NCBI GenBank assembly: GCA_026545225.1
Contig: CM048850.1
Span: 23,858,297 to 23,922,296, forward strand
Reading direction: 5' to 3'
Length of the DNA stretch: 64,000 bases
From: Cornus controversa
Taxonomy: Eukaryota; Streptophyta; Magnoliopsida; Cornales; Cornaceae
Part shown: in pieces, positions 42,950 through 55,167 of the stretch
Layout: every line of letters starts with the position of its first letter
Position numbering within the stretch: position 1 is the first letter of the stretch
Position numbers and translations under genes: made by a program
The notes under the pieces: generated by a model
What the model was told of the DNA's origin: nothing
The model's input: only the letters and a program-made list of their open reading frames with translations
Databases searched by the model: none

Positions 42950-44350
42950 TAATTTTTTTTTTTTTTGAGAAATTCCACAATGAAAATGTCTTCGTAACAA
43001 CTAAGAACTCCACCTAATTGTTTTGTTTGAGCATTTATAGAAAGGTAAAGTATAAAAAATACTCTGATTATATGTCAAATATGCAAAAACTCTCTTGCAA
43101 AAACCTTCGATGTTTACAAAATGTGTAAATAAGAACATTTTGTCAATTTAACAATTAAAATATCTAAAACATTTTTACATTCTAGTGTCGTAGTTGGATG
43201 TCCAAAAAGGGATCATCCGAATATTAATTTCTTATTTATTTAAAAAAATGTGCGAATATTCTCTTATTTTCACTCGTCGAGTCCATCTGAAATAATAAAA
43301 TAATTAAAATATATTTTTAGTTAATATAAAAAATAGGAAATATTGCATCCAAACATGGCATAAGGTTTTTAAAAGCTGTGAGGGACATTTTGATCATTTA
43401 AAAAGAAAATTTTGATCGAGGGGGTTGTTTGCACAGATTGTAAAAATGTAAGAGCGTTATATGCACATAATAAACTGTATGAAAGTTTTCTGCACATTTT
43501 GTATATAGCGGGAGTATTTTTTGCACTTTATTCTTTATTGAATAACATCATGTGTGCATGTTATTCGATAAATGCTCGTGTTAAAAAAAAATATATATAT
43601 TTTAATTGTTTTCACATAATTCTTAAGACATACGATTTTTGAGCTTAAAAAATCAAAAGACGCTTTTCAAAAGCCAATCCAAATAGGGCCATACTTAACA
43701 GTGTGACCACATATGATAAATAGCAGAATAATGAAGAGTTTTAAACTTTAATCTACTTTTTTCAGTCACATTTTCTTTTCTGTAAAGCTCCATTTTGAGA
43801 TCAAATTTCGGTAAACAAGCCGAGTTGAACCTCCACAAGTAAAATTCAAATTGAGTTTGTACACACAACCTTGTTTCTTGCAAACAATTAGATACTTTTT
43901 AGGATAAATATATCATTTTCAAAGTCCAAATGATATATATATATATACACACATATATATAGAGAGAGAGAGAGAGAGATATCACCAAATAATATGCTTG
44001 CTGGCCACATACAGGTATAATAACTTGGCAGCACTCAAGTCTATATATATATATATACATACATATATATATCAATATATATATACATATATAGAGAGAG
44101 AGATATATATATATATATCACCAAATAATATGTTTGCTGGCCACGTACAGGTATATATAATAAATTGGCAGTACTGAAGTCTTTTATGTGGATAATCCAA
44201 GAATAGTTCATATAGGAAGGCACAAATATGGTGGGCCCGGTGAAAGCAAATAAAACCAGACTACGAAACTTCGCCTGCACTTTCTTTCAAGACCCACATG
44301 TATTTACTTGATTCGGACTAGCCTTTGAATCGGAGCCAAGAATGTTAGCT
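42950..44350. repeat. Diverged segmental repeat, copy 3
   Basis: Landmarks are GTCTTCGTAACAACTAAGAACTCCACC at about 42988, GTGACCACATATGATAA at 43703, TTTCTTGCAAACAATTA at about 43874, ATGTGGATAATCCAAGAAT ending at 44204, AGGAAGGC, AATAAAACCAGACTACGAA at about 44251, GACCCACATGTA at about 44291 and GAGCCAAGAATGTTA at about 44332. A local duplication of a CACCAAATAATATG(C/T)TTGCTGGCCAC block occurs at about 43982 and 44119. Confidence 0.6.
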
Positions 44351-44471
44351 ACGCTTTCTCTCTTTAAAACTCGTCCATGTGTTTTGATTTGCCACGTGGC
44401 AGAGGTGGGTCCCGCATCCATTTGGGAGAGTTTATACGCTGCACGTAGGGAATTATTCTGTTTGGACATTC

Positions 44472-44479
44472 GAATATAC
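44472..44479 (+). promoter_or_regulatory. P1BS-like site GAATATAC (candidate)
   Basis: This matches the PHR1-binding consensus GNATATNC about 1.4 kb upstream of the permease 5' UTR. A second copy lies at 44989..44996. Arabidopsis G3Pp1 is phosphate-starvation induced, so the motif is of interest. In AT-rich DNA this short word is expected by chance, and both sites are far from the start. Confidence 0.25.
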
Positions 44480-44649
44480 TTTGCCTGCTTCACTCGTCCA
44501 CCCATGCTTTTATTATTTTATGCTAACTTAGGTGGGCTAAAAATATAAATTTACAATATTAACCCTATTGTAATTGTATAATTACTATAGTCCTGGTTGG
44601 CGGCAAGTGGTGGTGGATGTGGTGGGAAGGATAGGGTATTGAAGATTTG

Positions 44650-45580
44650 GAACCTAGGAACATAAACACGGACATAGAACATCGGTACAACACGACATGA
44701 ATACGGTGATATGAAATTTTTTAAAAAAAGGACACAAATACAGTGAAAATATGACTATAAAATAATAATATAATATATTAATATAAATTAATTATTCAAT
44801 AAAAAAATATTATATTACATAAATACTTCAATTCATCATCAAACAATTAAGAACCAAACAAATTTATAAACAAAAATAGACAAATAGATTAAAATAAATT
44901 AAAGAACTAGACTTATTTAGTCTTCTACATATATTTAGCTTAAATTTTAATCATAACTTAATATCATATAATTTTTATTTTAATATTTGAATATACATCA
45001 TTGCTATGAAATATCTGATACGTCTTTTAGGAGTGTCCAAAAAATATTCGAAAAGTGTCCAAGGAGTGTCCGAGAAGTGTTCTAAAAAGAAAAATGCCAG
45101 TATACTTATACAAAGTTGTGTCCGACATGGTGTCCGAATATCTGACACAAGTACGACACCCTCGATGAAGTGTCTGTACTTTCTAGTTTGGAACCTTATT
45201 GTCGCCCACTCTGCTTCTTGTACATGACTGAATGCATTTCACATACAACATAGTCCGTACATATGTTTGACTTGGTTAAAAATGTCTTAAATTTTGAAAA
45301 AAAAATTAATTAATTAAACACGACATGAACATGTTTGGATACTTTCATAATGTGAAAGCTAGTTTTGTAATAAATTTTTTTTTTAGAAGAATACTATTTT
45401 AATGCAATTTTAAAGTATATTATGTGAGTTACATAAAAATACTAAAAAAATTTAAAAACAAGAATAACAAATATTTTTTTTAAACACCAAATTAGTAACT
45501 TCATTTATGATATATGGATAAAATAAGTAAAAATTATTTTATATATATGTATCTATGTCGTGTTGGTGTCTTATTTAAAA
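44650..45580. repeat. Possible inverted-repeat element with CACGGACA/ACACGACAT words
   Basis: AACACGGACATAGAACATCGG and CAACACGACATGAATACGGTG at the left, GTGTCC repeats at about 45030-45080, and GTCGTGTTGGTGTCTTA at about 45557 on the right. Together they suggest a decayed terminal-inverted-repeat element. No target duplication was fixed. Confidence 0.3.
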
Positions 45581-47121
45581 AAATAATTTAGAAGCCAATT
45601 TTTATGTGAGTAGGGTGACAAATTTCACTACATAATATCATGTATCGAAATCTACTACTACACTCACATAAAATTATTCTCGGGACTTAGACTCTCTATT
45701 ATTACTGTTTATACTATACCATATTAGTTCCACTTCTCACTGGTCAGTCAAAGCCACCTTACTATTTAGTTAAAAGCGAAAACAAGGGCAATATCGGTAG
45801 TTCACATTTGCTCAAAGTAGCAAGCATCCGCTTTTAAAATCCTCCACTTCCCACTCGGTTGCTGAAAGTTGTATGCCCTTTTGTGTTCGTTAAGCAACTG
45901 AGAGAAAAATAGAAGGCAGAGGAGAGACAACAAGAGAGAGAAAGAGAGCAAGAGAGAGAGAGAGAGAGAGAGGCGTTTGTAAGCGATCTGATCAGTTCAG
46001 CTAAGCGAGGTAGCTTTATATTTGCACCAATGTCGCTTTAACTTAAAATTATTTTTTTTTCATTTTCAAGGTGGTTATTAAATTTTTTTTGGCCTGTCGG
46101 TTCTCTTTTTTTTTTTTTCTCATATTATTTACTTGAAGCAAGAAAAGATCGTTAATAAGAAATAATAATTGATGGGTATTTGTTCAATCACTTGTTTATA
46201 GGAAAATTTGTCGTGGGTTTGTGTTGGATTCTCAAAAATAAAATTGGTTGCCATAAATTTGTTTCCTGAAAATGTTTTCCTTTTTTCAGTTATTTAGTTT
46301 GTTACGAATAAAAATAAGCGATTTCATGTTTAAAATGGTTTAATTGTACTGCGCTTTTGTGTTAGTGTGTGTTGTTCATGTATATTAGTCTATTGAAGTT
46401 ACTTTTTATGATTAGAAAGTCCAGTCCTGTTCGGATTTAATCAGATTATAAGTCTGCTTCAGGTTTGTTGATATTCTGTTAATTCTTTTGATCAGAAGGA
46501 AAGTAGAGGATTTTCCAGGGAAAATTTCTGAAAATTGAGTGCTTAAGCTCTATTTGGGAGCACCAAATCGGTGCCCAAGTTTGAAATCGGAGTTGAAATT
46601 TCCTCCCATTTCAATTACAAGGCGCTGATTCAATGCTCTCAAACGCAACATTATTGTATTTGCCTCTCTGTGAGAAGGTTATATCGATAGTTAAACAAGT
46701 CAAATCGAACATGCTAGGATTCAATCCAAGAAATCGAACTAGTTGATTCCTGATTAATCTATTATTATACTATAGGATAAAAATAATTTGGTTCCATATG
46801 GATAAACGAGTGGTTTCGAAATTTTATATAAAAGATTGGCTATTGAAGTAGTCCAATTGAAATTCAAACATACTAAGGGCTTTCAAATCCATCTATGCGT
46901 GTGTAAAATTTAAATCTGAATTGTTAAATTTTGAGTTCTTTCCCATTCTATATTTAACTTTTTGAGTCGATTCTCTGATTTAGTCATTGGATTTGTTTTG
47001 TTTGTGTAGTTGCATATTGTATTCATTCCTTATTTCTGTTGTTTTCAGCTTGCCCCTTTTTGGATCTGCAAGAGGAAGTTGAATCCTTCTTCTTTATCTG
47101 TTTCACCGGAAGAGCCCAAAC

Positions 47122-48124
47122 ATGGGTTCATTGCCAGAATTCGAACCAGAGGAGTACTCTAGTAAGCCACTCGGAATCCGATTCCTAGAGTACAAAAAGA
47201 AATCCACCCTCTCTTTCAAAGCCCACCAAGCCATTGTCTTGATTGTAACATTTCTTGCATACGCAAGCTACCATACCACTCGAAAAACTACAAGCATTGT
47301 GAAAAGTGCCCTTGATCCCCAATCACCAGATGTGGGATTGAAGCTGTTCTCATGGCAAAGAACATTGATTAAAGAACCGTCTGAAATAAAAAATGTCTCG
47401 TGGGTTCTCGGAAGTGGTTGGGCGCCATTTAACAGTTTGGATGGCACAGCCTTGCTCGGTGAACTTGACGTGGCTTTCCTCGCAGTATATGCTGTGGGAA
47501 TGTACTTCTCAGGACATTTGGGTGACAGAATGGATCTTAGAATTTTTCTAACAGTGGGAATGGTGGGAACTGGTTTGTTCACTTCACTCTTTGGACTGGG
47601 ATACTTTTCAAACATCCATCTTTTCTATTATTACTTAGCAGTCCAGATGTTTGCTGGTTTGTTGCAATCCACTGGATGGCCTTCAGTTGTCGCTGTGGTT
47701 GGGAACTGGTTCGGGAAGAAAAAGAGAGGGCTCGTTATGGGTATTTGGAATGCTCATACATCTGTTGGAAACATCACTGGTTCTTTGATTGCTTCGGCTC
47801 TATTGAAGTATGGATGGGGTTGGTCCATGGTTGTTCCCGGTCTCATTATTGCTTTCTTTGGTTTGGTGGTTTTGCTTTTCTTGCCAGTCAGTCCCAATTC
47901 CATTGGAGCTGATGGAGATGAAGATGAATTAGAGTCTCCAAAGAAAAGTGGAGAGAGAATAACAGAACCTTTGTTGAAATCAGAGAAGAGTAAGGAGAAA
48001 GCTGTGGGGTTTATAGAAGCATGGAAAATTCCCGGGGTTGCTCCTTTCGCTCTTTGCCTCTTCTTTGCTAAATTGGTTGCTTATACATTTCTCTACTGGC
48101 TTCCTTTCTACATTAGCCACACAG
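47122..48124 (+). CDS. G3Pp1-like: G3P permease coding exon 1
   Basis: The exon encodes residues 1-334 plus one base and ends LPFYISHT before donor G|GTACAT. Reading past the donor gives a false 353-residue frame ending at TAA 48181..48183. Confidence 0.92.
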
Positions 48125-48819
48125 GTACATCAACTCTCCCACGTATATTTTGTGATTTACATAAGCAGCAAAGCTTTCTTTAATGTTCTCACAAGACAGA
48201 AAAGTTTGTGAAATGTGTTCTTAATTTGGTTTATTATGCCTCTCATGTTGCAGCTATAGCTGGCGAGTACTTGTCTGATGAGGCAGCTGGGAACTTATCT
48301 ACATTGTTTGACGTTGGAGGTGTGGTCGGAGGAATCCTTGCTGGCCACATTTCCGATCACCTGGATGCCAGAGCTATAACAGCTGCAAGTTTCATGTACT
48401 GTGCCATCCCTGCACTCTACTTGTACAGAAGCTATGGACACATCTCTTTGCCTGTAAACATTGTTTTCATGTTAATCACCGGAATGTTTGTGAACGGGCC
48501 TTATGCTCTTATAACAACAGCGGTTTCAGCTGACCTTGGGACACACAGCTCACTGAAAGGCAACTCACGCGCACTGGCAACCGTGACAGCAATTATAGAC
48601 GGAACTGGCTCTATTGGAGCTGCCATTGGGCCATTGTTAACCGGTTACATTTCTAGGAAGAGCTGGAATGGAGTTTTCACAATGCTAATGGCAGCGGCTC
48701 TGGTGGCTGGATTGCTTCTAACCAGACTTGTCGTGGCCGAAGTGGCTGCAAGGATTGAGAAGTCAAGGTCACAATGTAACCCCTCATCAAGGTCTCATGC
48801 AGCTCCACTTGAAGTTTGA
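47122..48819 (+). CDS. G3Pp1-like: Glycerol-3-phosphate permease (SLC37/OPA family)
   Basis: Two coding exons, 47122..48124 and 48254..48819, joined in phase 1 (GT at 48125, AG ending 48253), give 522 residues. This is the usual family length. The protein is a 12-helix major facilitator of the organophosphate:phosphate antiporter group, thought to move glycerol-3-phosphate across membranes in phosphate homeostasis. The N-terminus has [23 protein letters not shown] (about 33-55). The first MFS loop motif [10 protein letters not shown] is at 131-140, QSTGWP at 182-187, and a charged central loop rich in E/K/S is at about 263-293. Exon 2 carries the second-half motif [10 protein letters not shown]. 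There is no break. The start at 47122 is the first ATG after the leader intron and fits the family. Arabidopsis G3Pp1 (AT3G47420) is the presumed orthologue from the NOA1 linkage, though other G3Pp paralogues are possible. Confidence 0.92.
48254..48819 (+). CDS. G3Pp1-like: G3P permease coding exon 2
   Basis: The exon begins [14 protein letters not shown] after acceptor CATGTTGCAG and ends SHAAPLEV with TGA at 48817..48819. It contains helices 8-12. Confidence 0.92.
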
Positions 48820-49209
48820 TTTCATTCAACAAGGTGATACAAGGCATCCTTTTTAATGCCTGTGTGTGATATTTCAAGAGTGTTATTAGAGCTCTAAAGT
48901 CACAGCCCCTTAAATTAGAGGATAATCCTTTGTCAGTAAGATAGAAGGTCTTTTTCATCCTTATCACCATTTGAAGCATGGAAGGGAAATTTGTGGGCCA
49001 ATTGGTTCACATATGTATAACATATCTATATGTATATTTTTTGTATTTGTATAGGATAATGCAAATAGTCCAAATGACAGTGGAAGATCATTTTCTGTAT
49101 GTTTTGTTTCTTGGGTAGAGACTGTACAGTTTACACAACTCTTATTGTATTAAAATTTTAGTTGCTAGGCAAGCAGAACTTGAGTTGGAACACACAGAGT
49201 TCAGCTCTT

Positions 49210-49642
49210 TAGGTTATGTCTGGTAGAATGGAAAATAATAGAAATGATAACATTACTAATGAGAGAAAAGAAACAAGGGAAAGGAAATGATAGTGTTAAA
49301 CTTTTATTAATAAATGAAAAGATAGTTAACATATTTGGGGAAAGAAAAGAAATGAAATAATTTAAATTTTTTACCATTATACCCTTTTATATTTAAAAGA
49401 ATAAATTTTAGCTTTTATCAAAATAAGGGCAAAGTTGGTGTTAACAAAGTTATATTAAAAAATGTAGCAATTCCTTGTCATTTCTTCCATTTTTGGAAGG
49501 ATAATCCTTAATTTATCTCTCTAAATCCTTCTATTTCATTTTCTTTCCATTAAAAATTTCATACCAAACACACAAAATCATATCCCTCCATCACCTTTTT
49601 TTTCTTTTCCTTCTATTTCTGTCCTACCAAACTGATCCTTAG
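49210..49642. mobile_element. MITE-like inverted repeat (imperfect)
   Basis: Left end TAGGTTATGTCTGGTAGAATGGAAA and the reverse complement of the right end TAAGGATCAGTTTGGTAGGACAGAAA align with several mismatches. The interior is A/T-rich with purine-rich left and pyrimidine-rich right halves, as in a fold-back. No target duplication fixed. A similar purine/pyrimidine-biased stretch with TTTGGTA ends lies at about 54000-54345. Confidence 0.4.
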
Positions 49643-50289
49643 TCATGGGAGATTTTCTGAATTTGGCATCCATACCTTGTCATGCTACATGAGATTAGAA
49701 CATCTGGTAGGAGTTGAGAAAGAACAAATTATGGGAAAAGTTTTCCACTGGTAGACTTTGTGGGACCACAGAGGATTGTACTAGTGTTTCTCTTTTCCCG
49801 GGAAACTAAACATGTTTGTGTTATTCCAATGGAAAATTTATTCAAGATGGTTTTAATCTTCAGTAAGAGAAATTGTGGATAGAGACTCACTGCAGTTACA
49901 ATCATTGGTTCAATAAGATTGCTGGACTTCGCAATGGCAGCCAAATCACTAAGCGCGTGGTTCTAAAATACTGCAAGGCTATGTTCCGTTACGTGAAATT
50001 GAAACTTTAGAATTAAAATTGAAACCGGTAAAATTAAAGAAAAATTAGTTCAAACTAATTTTCTCTAATTTCAAAACACCAATTCTTTTTTTTTTTTTAG
50101 TGATTGCTCATATAAGGATTTAAACTTTTCCCATTTTACTTTGAAATGTGAGAAAGTATCACAAAGCTATTTAGTGGTGAAACTATAATTTTTCGTTTCT
50201 TCTTATTTATTTTATTTAATGGGTTGACATAAGTGATGATATGGTTAAAGATAAATAATGTACAGGGATAATGCTAAAATATCATAAAG

Positions 50290-50514
50290 TTATGTTCGGT
50301 TGCATGAAATTGGTGTCTTAAAATTAATGAAATTGGAGAAAAATTAATTCAAAAATTTCTCCAATTCCACTAATTTCACTTTCAAGGCTCGAACCATGGG
50401 ATTAGAGTTTTGGAATTGAAATTGCTGAAATCGGAGATTCTGAATCATGAACAATTTTTTTTCAATTCTATTAATTCTAATTTCAAGATTCCAATTTCAT
50501 GCAGCGAAACATAC
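50290..50514. mobile_element. MITE with about 24-bp terminal inverted repeats
   Basis: The left end reads TATGTTCGGTTGCATGAAATTGG and the right end CCAATTTCATGCAGCGAAACATA. They are near-perfect inverted repeats. Inside, AATTGGAGAAAAATTAATTC pairs with later ATTAATTCTAATTTC-type sequence. A partial copy (TATGTTCCGTTACGTGAAATTG) starts at about 49980. Superfamily is not determined. Confidence 0.6.
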
Positions 50515-51520
50515 CTACCTTTTCTTAGTTGAAACTCAAACCCTACTTTGCTCATATGAAAATTTGAACCTTTCATTTTCTACTTTGAAACGTGACAAAT
50601 AGTATTTCGTGTCTTCTTCTTCTTTATTTTATTTATAATATGGTTATACATAAATAATGAATAGGGATAATGTTAAAAGAAAAAAAAAACATATATCCAA
50701 ACTTGTGGATGGAGCACTAGATAACATATTTGACACCCAATTGTTTATGTTTAAGACCTAATTGCAGTCAGAAAATAGATTTGGCACCAACTAATTACGG
50801 TCTAAGCCACTAACCTGGTAGAAATTGAATGAGTAAAACAATTGGATACTTACTTAAACCACGTGTATATACATACTATTATTATAGGAGTAGATAATAT
50901 GGAAACAACCTCTTTTTTGTTTTGTTGTTGTTTTTTTTATTTATTTAAAATTTTTGGTAAGCAGTAGGAAAAGAACTTCACAAGATATGTCTTCCGGGTA
51001 TTTTTTTTGGGTTATTTTTTTTCAGGGATTTTTTGTTTATTTTGTCGAAAGAATTCAAAAACATTAAAAAATTGAAGACTAAATGGGTAGTTTAGTATTT
51101 TGAAAAGAGGTAATCATTCACACATGAAGTTAAGATTAGAAGCGACATTTCTTTTAAATTAGAAGTGCAACCGAATAAAAGAGGAGTGTGAATATCGCCT
51201 CCCTTTTAACAATTGATAATTCTTGAAAATAACCAAATTGATGGATTAATATATATTGAATAACAACATAACTCTATTATACTATTGATTATTAGAATGC
51301 AAAAGATATAATTCATACGTTGAACTAATAAAAAATACATGGTTGAGTTGTCTATCTCAGTAATATTTAATTTAATAATTTATTTATTTAATTAAAAAAA
51401 TATAATGAATTTTCCCTTTTTACCTTAAATTTTGTAGTATATAGTCCCACAAAAATGCTCTGCTAATTAAATGTCTCTACAGGTTATTGATTAAACTTTA
51501 GATCTTAGACTAGTCCACCT

Positions 51521-51662
51521 CTCAAATTCAGATCAAACAATCAATAAGATATTGAGGCCTGTTCTCAAATTCAGATCAAACAATCAATAAGATATTGAGG
51601 CCTGTTCTCAAATTCAGATCAAACAATCAATAAGATATTGAGGCCTGTTCTCAAATTCAGAT
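51521..51662. repeat. Perfect 43-bp tandem repeat, 3.3 copies
   Basis: Units start at 51521, 51564, 51607 and 51650 with CTCAAATTCAGAT and run through AATAAGATATTGAGGCCTGTT. The three full units are identical as read, so the expansion is recent or homogenised. Confidence 0.95.
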
Positions 51663-54600
51663 GAAAAGAAAAAGAAAAACAATTCAAAATATCGTTTGAT
51701 TGGAAGTTTTCTTACAACTGTTTTCTATAGATTCATTTCCAGATTATCAGAAATAGAGAACAGTAAGGCATATCAACGAGGATTCGACATAAAAGAGGGG
51801 AAGATTTAACCAGCTTCTTAGGTGAAGAAAACAGAGTTGGGTGTTGAAGAAAAGAGAAACCACCTGTGCCATGATAACAATATCAGTATAAGCTGTTTTA
51901 GCATGAAGATTCGAGCCATTTCAGATTCTCAGTTAAACCATGCTTCAGATGAGCAGCTTCTTGATATGCATATCAGTGAATCTACCACTGACATGCATGA
52001 ACAGTAATGTAGCATCTCAATGATGCACAAAATGGTGCCCTGAAAATAGCTGGTTTTGTTGCTGGAAACACCCCTTTTTCAAACCAAAGCACTTCACAAT
52101 CTGCACGTCATTATCATGAGCAAGGAACATAATTACCAAATAAAGGAGACACAACCACATTGGACATTGAATCCCACATCAGAACTATGTGAATCAAGTA
52201 TGCAGTTAAGAATGTACAGAGGCATCCAAGTCGAATTCACAAAAACCCGAGGTGGTTCTTATGTCCACCCAATAAAGGAATAAATCAAATATGACATTTA
52301 TTGTCTACGAAGCGATAAGGATGCATTTAAATCCAAATGTTCATTAAAGAAACAACACCGTATCAGCCTATGCCATCAAAAGTCTAAAACAAATCCATGC
52401 CCACCCTGCCAAGCCATGTAATGAGAAGTTTTTAAGTTTCAGATCACAGAGTTTCCTTGTACATTCCCTTATCATGAAGTAAGTTACTTGGTGTGTTGAA
52501 ACAACAGGGCTGTGCATGAGAAGATCAACCATTGGCAGATACCATTTTGCACATAGCACGAATTCAGAGCCACCCATTCTCTCGCTATTTCAGTAACCAA
52601 ATCAAGATACCTCTATATAGAATTATATAACGAGTCTTCATTGGCAACTGTTTATGACCTGTAAGAGGATGCACTTCAGGGATTTCAACATTAGCCACTA
52701 TGGAGCTAACCTAGCTACTGTATCGATAAAAGTACAAGAACCTAACCCACCCCAAACAACACACTCAAAAAACAAAATAAAATATAAAGGGTGCTACCAT
52801 TTACTATTACAGTTACAAATACCAGCTCTAGGATCTGATTAAAGCCAAAGCTTTTAATAAGACATTTTTAAACCAAGGAGGGGGGTCCCACTTAGCTGTT
52901 TGTGCCATGAACCACTGCTCGAGGCTCCAACCAAGGAGAAACTACGGGTGCTCTGACATCTTGGCAGTGGTAGCATATGTATGGAATTCACAATAAGAGA
53001 CTTGAATATAACTTTTTGGTAAATGAACACACAAGTTTTCCGACTTGGTGGAAACCCTAGCTATTCAGTAGGAGTTCACACAAGAAATAACACAGGATTT
53101 TCCACCGTCTTGGAAAGGGAACTTAACTAACAAGGTACACAGTATTGCCTAGATGTACCTAGTCCGTGGAGAATTAACTATGACTATCTAGAGTGACTTA
53201 GTGATAGAATATTTCATTTGAGAGGACTGTGGGTTTGACATTTCAGACTTGCTACATTTTAAGGAGATCCCCTCCCTTTTTATACTCTACATCCTTGTAC
53301 CAAAATTGCATTCTTATATAATGGAAAAGAAAAAGAACTGCAGTAAGACTTTCCCACAATAAACCTAATATGCTAAGTTCAGGTCTCATTTAAATCATCA
53401 ACCATGTTACCACCCAATCTGGCAAATTTCATTGAAACATGGAAACCAGATGAACCTGCACCAAGGTGGGTGGATGCTCTATCTACAAGAACTAATATGC
53501 TCCTCCAAATAATTTTCTTTACTTCACAAATATTCCAAATAATATCTCAAGGAGCACATACTTAGCATTGAAAACATCCAGCTCGAGCCTCCGGCCTACC
53601 AATCCCTTCTTCTCTCCTTTTTTGGGCCACATGCACCCTTTCACATTCTTTGCGTAGTGATTAAACTCCTAGTCATTGCTTAAGGTAAATTCTCATGTAA
53701 TTTCTATAGCATGGTAGGCAAAGATGTAGGAATTAAATAGGAATAATCAGTGGCAGAAAGAGAATCCAATGAGCTTGTAACAAGAATGAGTTTGCCACCT
53801 TGAAAGAGGTGGGCTCTCTTCCATCAAGACCACCCCCTTGCACAACCCCGTCCTCTGGTCACGAATAAAGTAAGGCCTTATGGGGTGCTTCTAATCTGAG
53901 ATCAAGCAAGATAATTAGAAAGGCTTTTAACTCTAAAAACTGATACATAATTGAAGCACCATATGGTAACCTAATGCCTCATTTAATCTGAGAAATGCAA
54001 ATGTAGGAGGGACGGAAAAGGTAAGGAAGGAAAAGCTACTATCTCCTCCTCCATCTGTATTTTCTTTTTGGTAGGTTTCTCCTCCATCTGTATTGTTGAG
54101 CAGTAAAGAAAGAAGTGAACATGGGGAAACGCAGAACTAAGAAGTTACCTTCAACCCTTCCCTGTTTCTGCCCCCTTTTGGTGGGTTGATTTTAGTGGGC
54201 ATGAAATGATTTACACCCCCTTCACTTTTCACTTCCTTTCCATTTCCTTCCTACCAAGCAAAGGAAACTATATCCAATCCCTTCCTTTACCGTATCTCCA
54301 TTTCTTCAGTCCTAATCTTTCCCCTTTACCAAACGGATTATAGGACCGCACAATTGAGAGGTTTCACAAGAGGAAAAAATGTCACCAGTAAAAGTTATCT
54401 ATCTGATAGTACACCCCTTTGTAGAATACTAACTATTTCCCCATGTTCACTTCTACCACTCAAAAAAGATGCAAATCAAGATATTCTTCTCTATGGTTAA
54501 GAGTAGAGGACATGATGGATCCTCTTGCCTGAAACATGAGAGCTCCAAAGAATTCTTTGAAGTACCCAATCACAAGAATAAGTTTCAAAGTAAGGAAGTA

Positions 54601-54994
54601 CATAACTGAAATTCAAACACCTCCAACAAAACCCTAAAGATTAGGCTAAACCAAGTAAGGAATTCAACTATCTATAAATTAAAACTCTGTCGAACCTAAC
54701 AAACAAGCATTACTAAATCACGAGAACAAAGCATTGAACCAATGAACCTCTTATTTTCATGATCATACAATTCTTGAAACAGGAAATAGATTAACAGCTG
54801 TAGTTAGCATGATCATATCATTTCGTTCAAGTTGTTACAACATACAATTCTTGGAGTTCAAATGTATATATTTATATAGTTAATATATACACACACACAT
54901 CTATATAGAGAGAGAGGGGGGTTGGCAATAACAGAAATAAGCATTAACTAAAAATGATTAACCACCAATTTTCACTATTAAAAAAAAAAAAAAA
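51663..54994. other. Stretch without a supported gene
   Basis: Complexity is higher than in the flanking AT-rich DNA, but no open frame (for example 51822..52007, 52056..52283 +, 52368..52577 -) shows a recognised domain. It may include 3'-UTR or alternative exons of the minus-strand micro-protein gene, transcript relics or old TEs. I cannot decide between these. Confidence 0.4.
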
Positions 54995-55112
54995 CTCTCA
55001 ATTGCTTAAAAATCACAAAACCCTTAATTGCTTAAAAATCACAAAACCCTAATTCGTTTAAAGATCACAAAACCCTCAACTGTTTAAAAATCAGAAAACC
55101 CTCAACTGTTTA
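54995..55112. repeat. 26-27-bp tandem repeat containing AAAACCCT
   Basis: About 4.3 units of TTGCTTAAAAATCACAAAAC-CCT type, slightly diverged. Each unit carries ACAAAACCCT or GAAAACCCT. It lies just downstream of the micro-protein stop codon, in its 3' UTR or flank. Confidence 0.85.
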
Positions 55113-55167
55113 GAATCATTAGTTGAGTAAAAGACCTGAACTGGAACTGGAGATCTATCATTGTAAA

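Larger units (their letters stand above)
45850..49170 (+). other. Permease transcription unit with 5'-UTR intron
   Basis: The likely mRNA starts near 45850-45900, close to a GA-rich leader (AGAGAGAG tract 45945..45973). A non-coding exon ends at 46009 (AAGCGAG|GTAGCT). An intron of 1,039 bp follows, with acceptor TTGTTTTCAG at 47039..47048. The start codon is 74 bp into the second exon. The start and 3' end (about 49160) are approximate. A leader intron before an ATG-bearing exon is common in plant transporter genes and often raises expression. Confidence 0.6.
49170..51520. other. Permease 3' flank, no further gene seen
   Basis: AT-rich DNA. It contains the two MITE-like inverted repeats listed here, a partial relative of the second at about 49980-50090, and no supported coding sequence. 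Confidence 0.45.

Noticed and set aside
48125..48183. Permease exon 1 read through to a 353-residue protein
   Set aside because: The extension crosses a GT donor and has no family similarity. Splicing to 48254 restores a 522-residue protein of normal length.
52850..53000. GC-richer stretch with short frames (SLEQWFMAQTAKWDPPP on the minus strand)
   Set aside because: It is suggestive of an old exon, but no family is recognised and no splice sites or longer frame support it.
54000..54345. Purine-rich then pyrimidine-rich stretch with TTTGGTA words, possibly another MITE
   Set aside because: End repeats and target duplication could not be placed with confidence.
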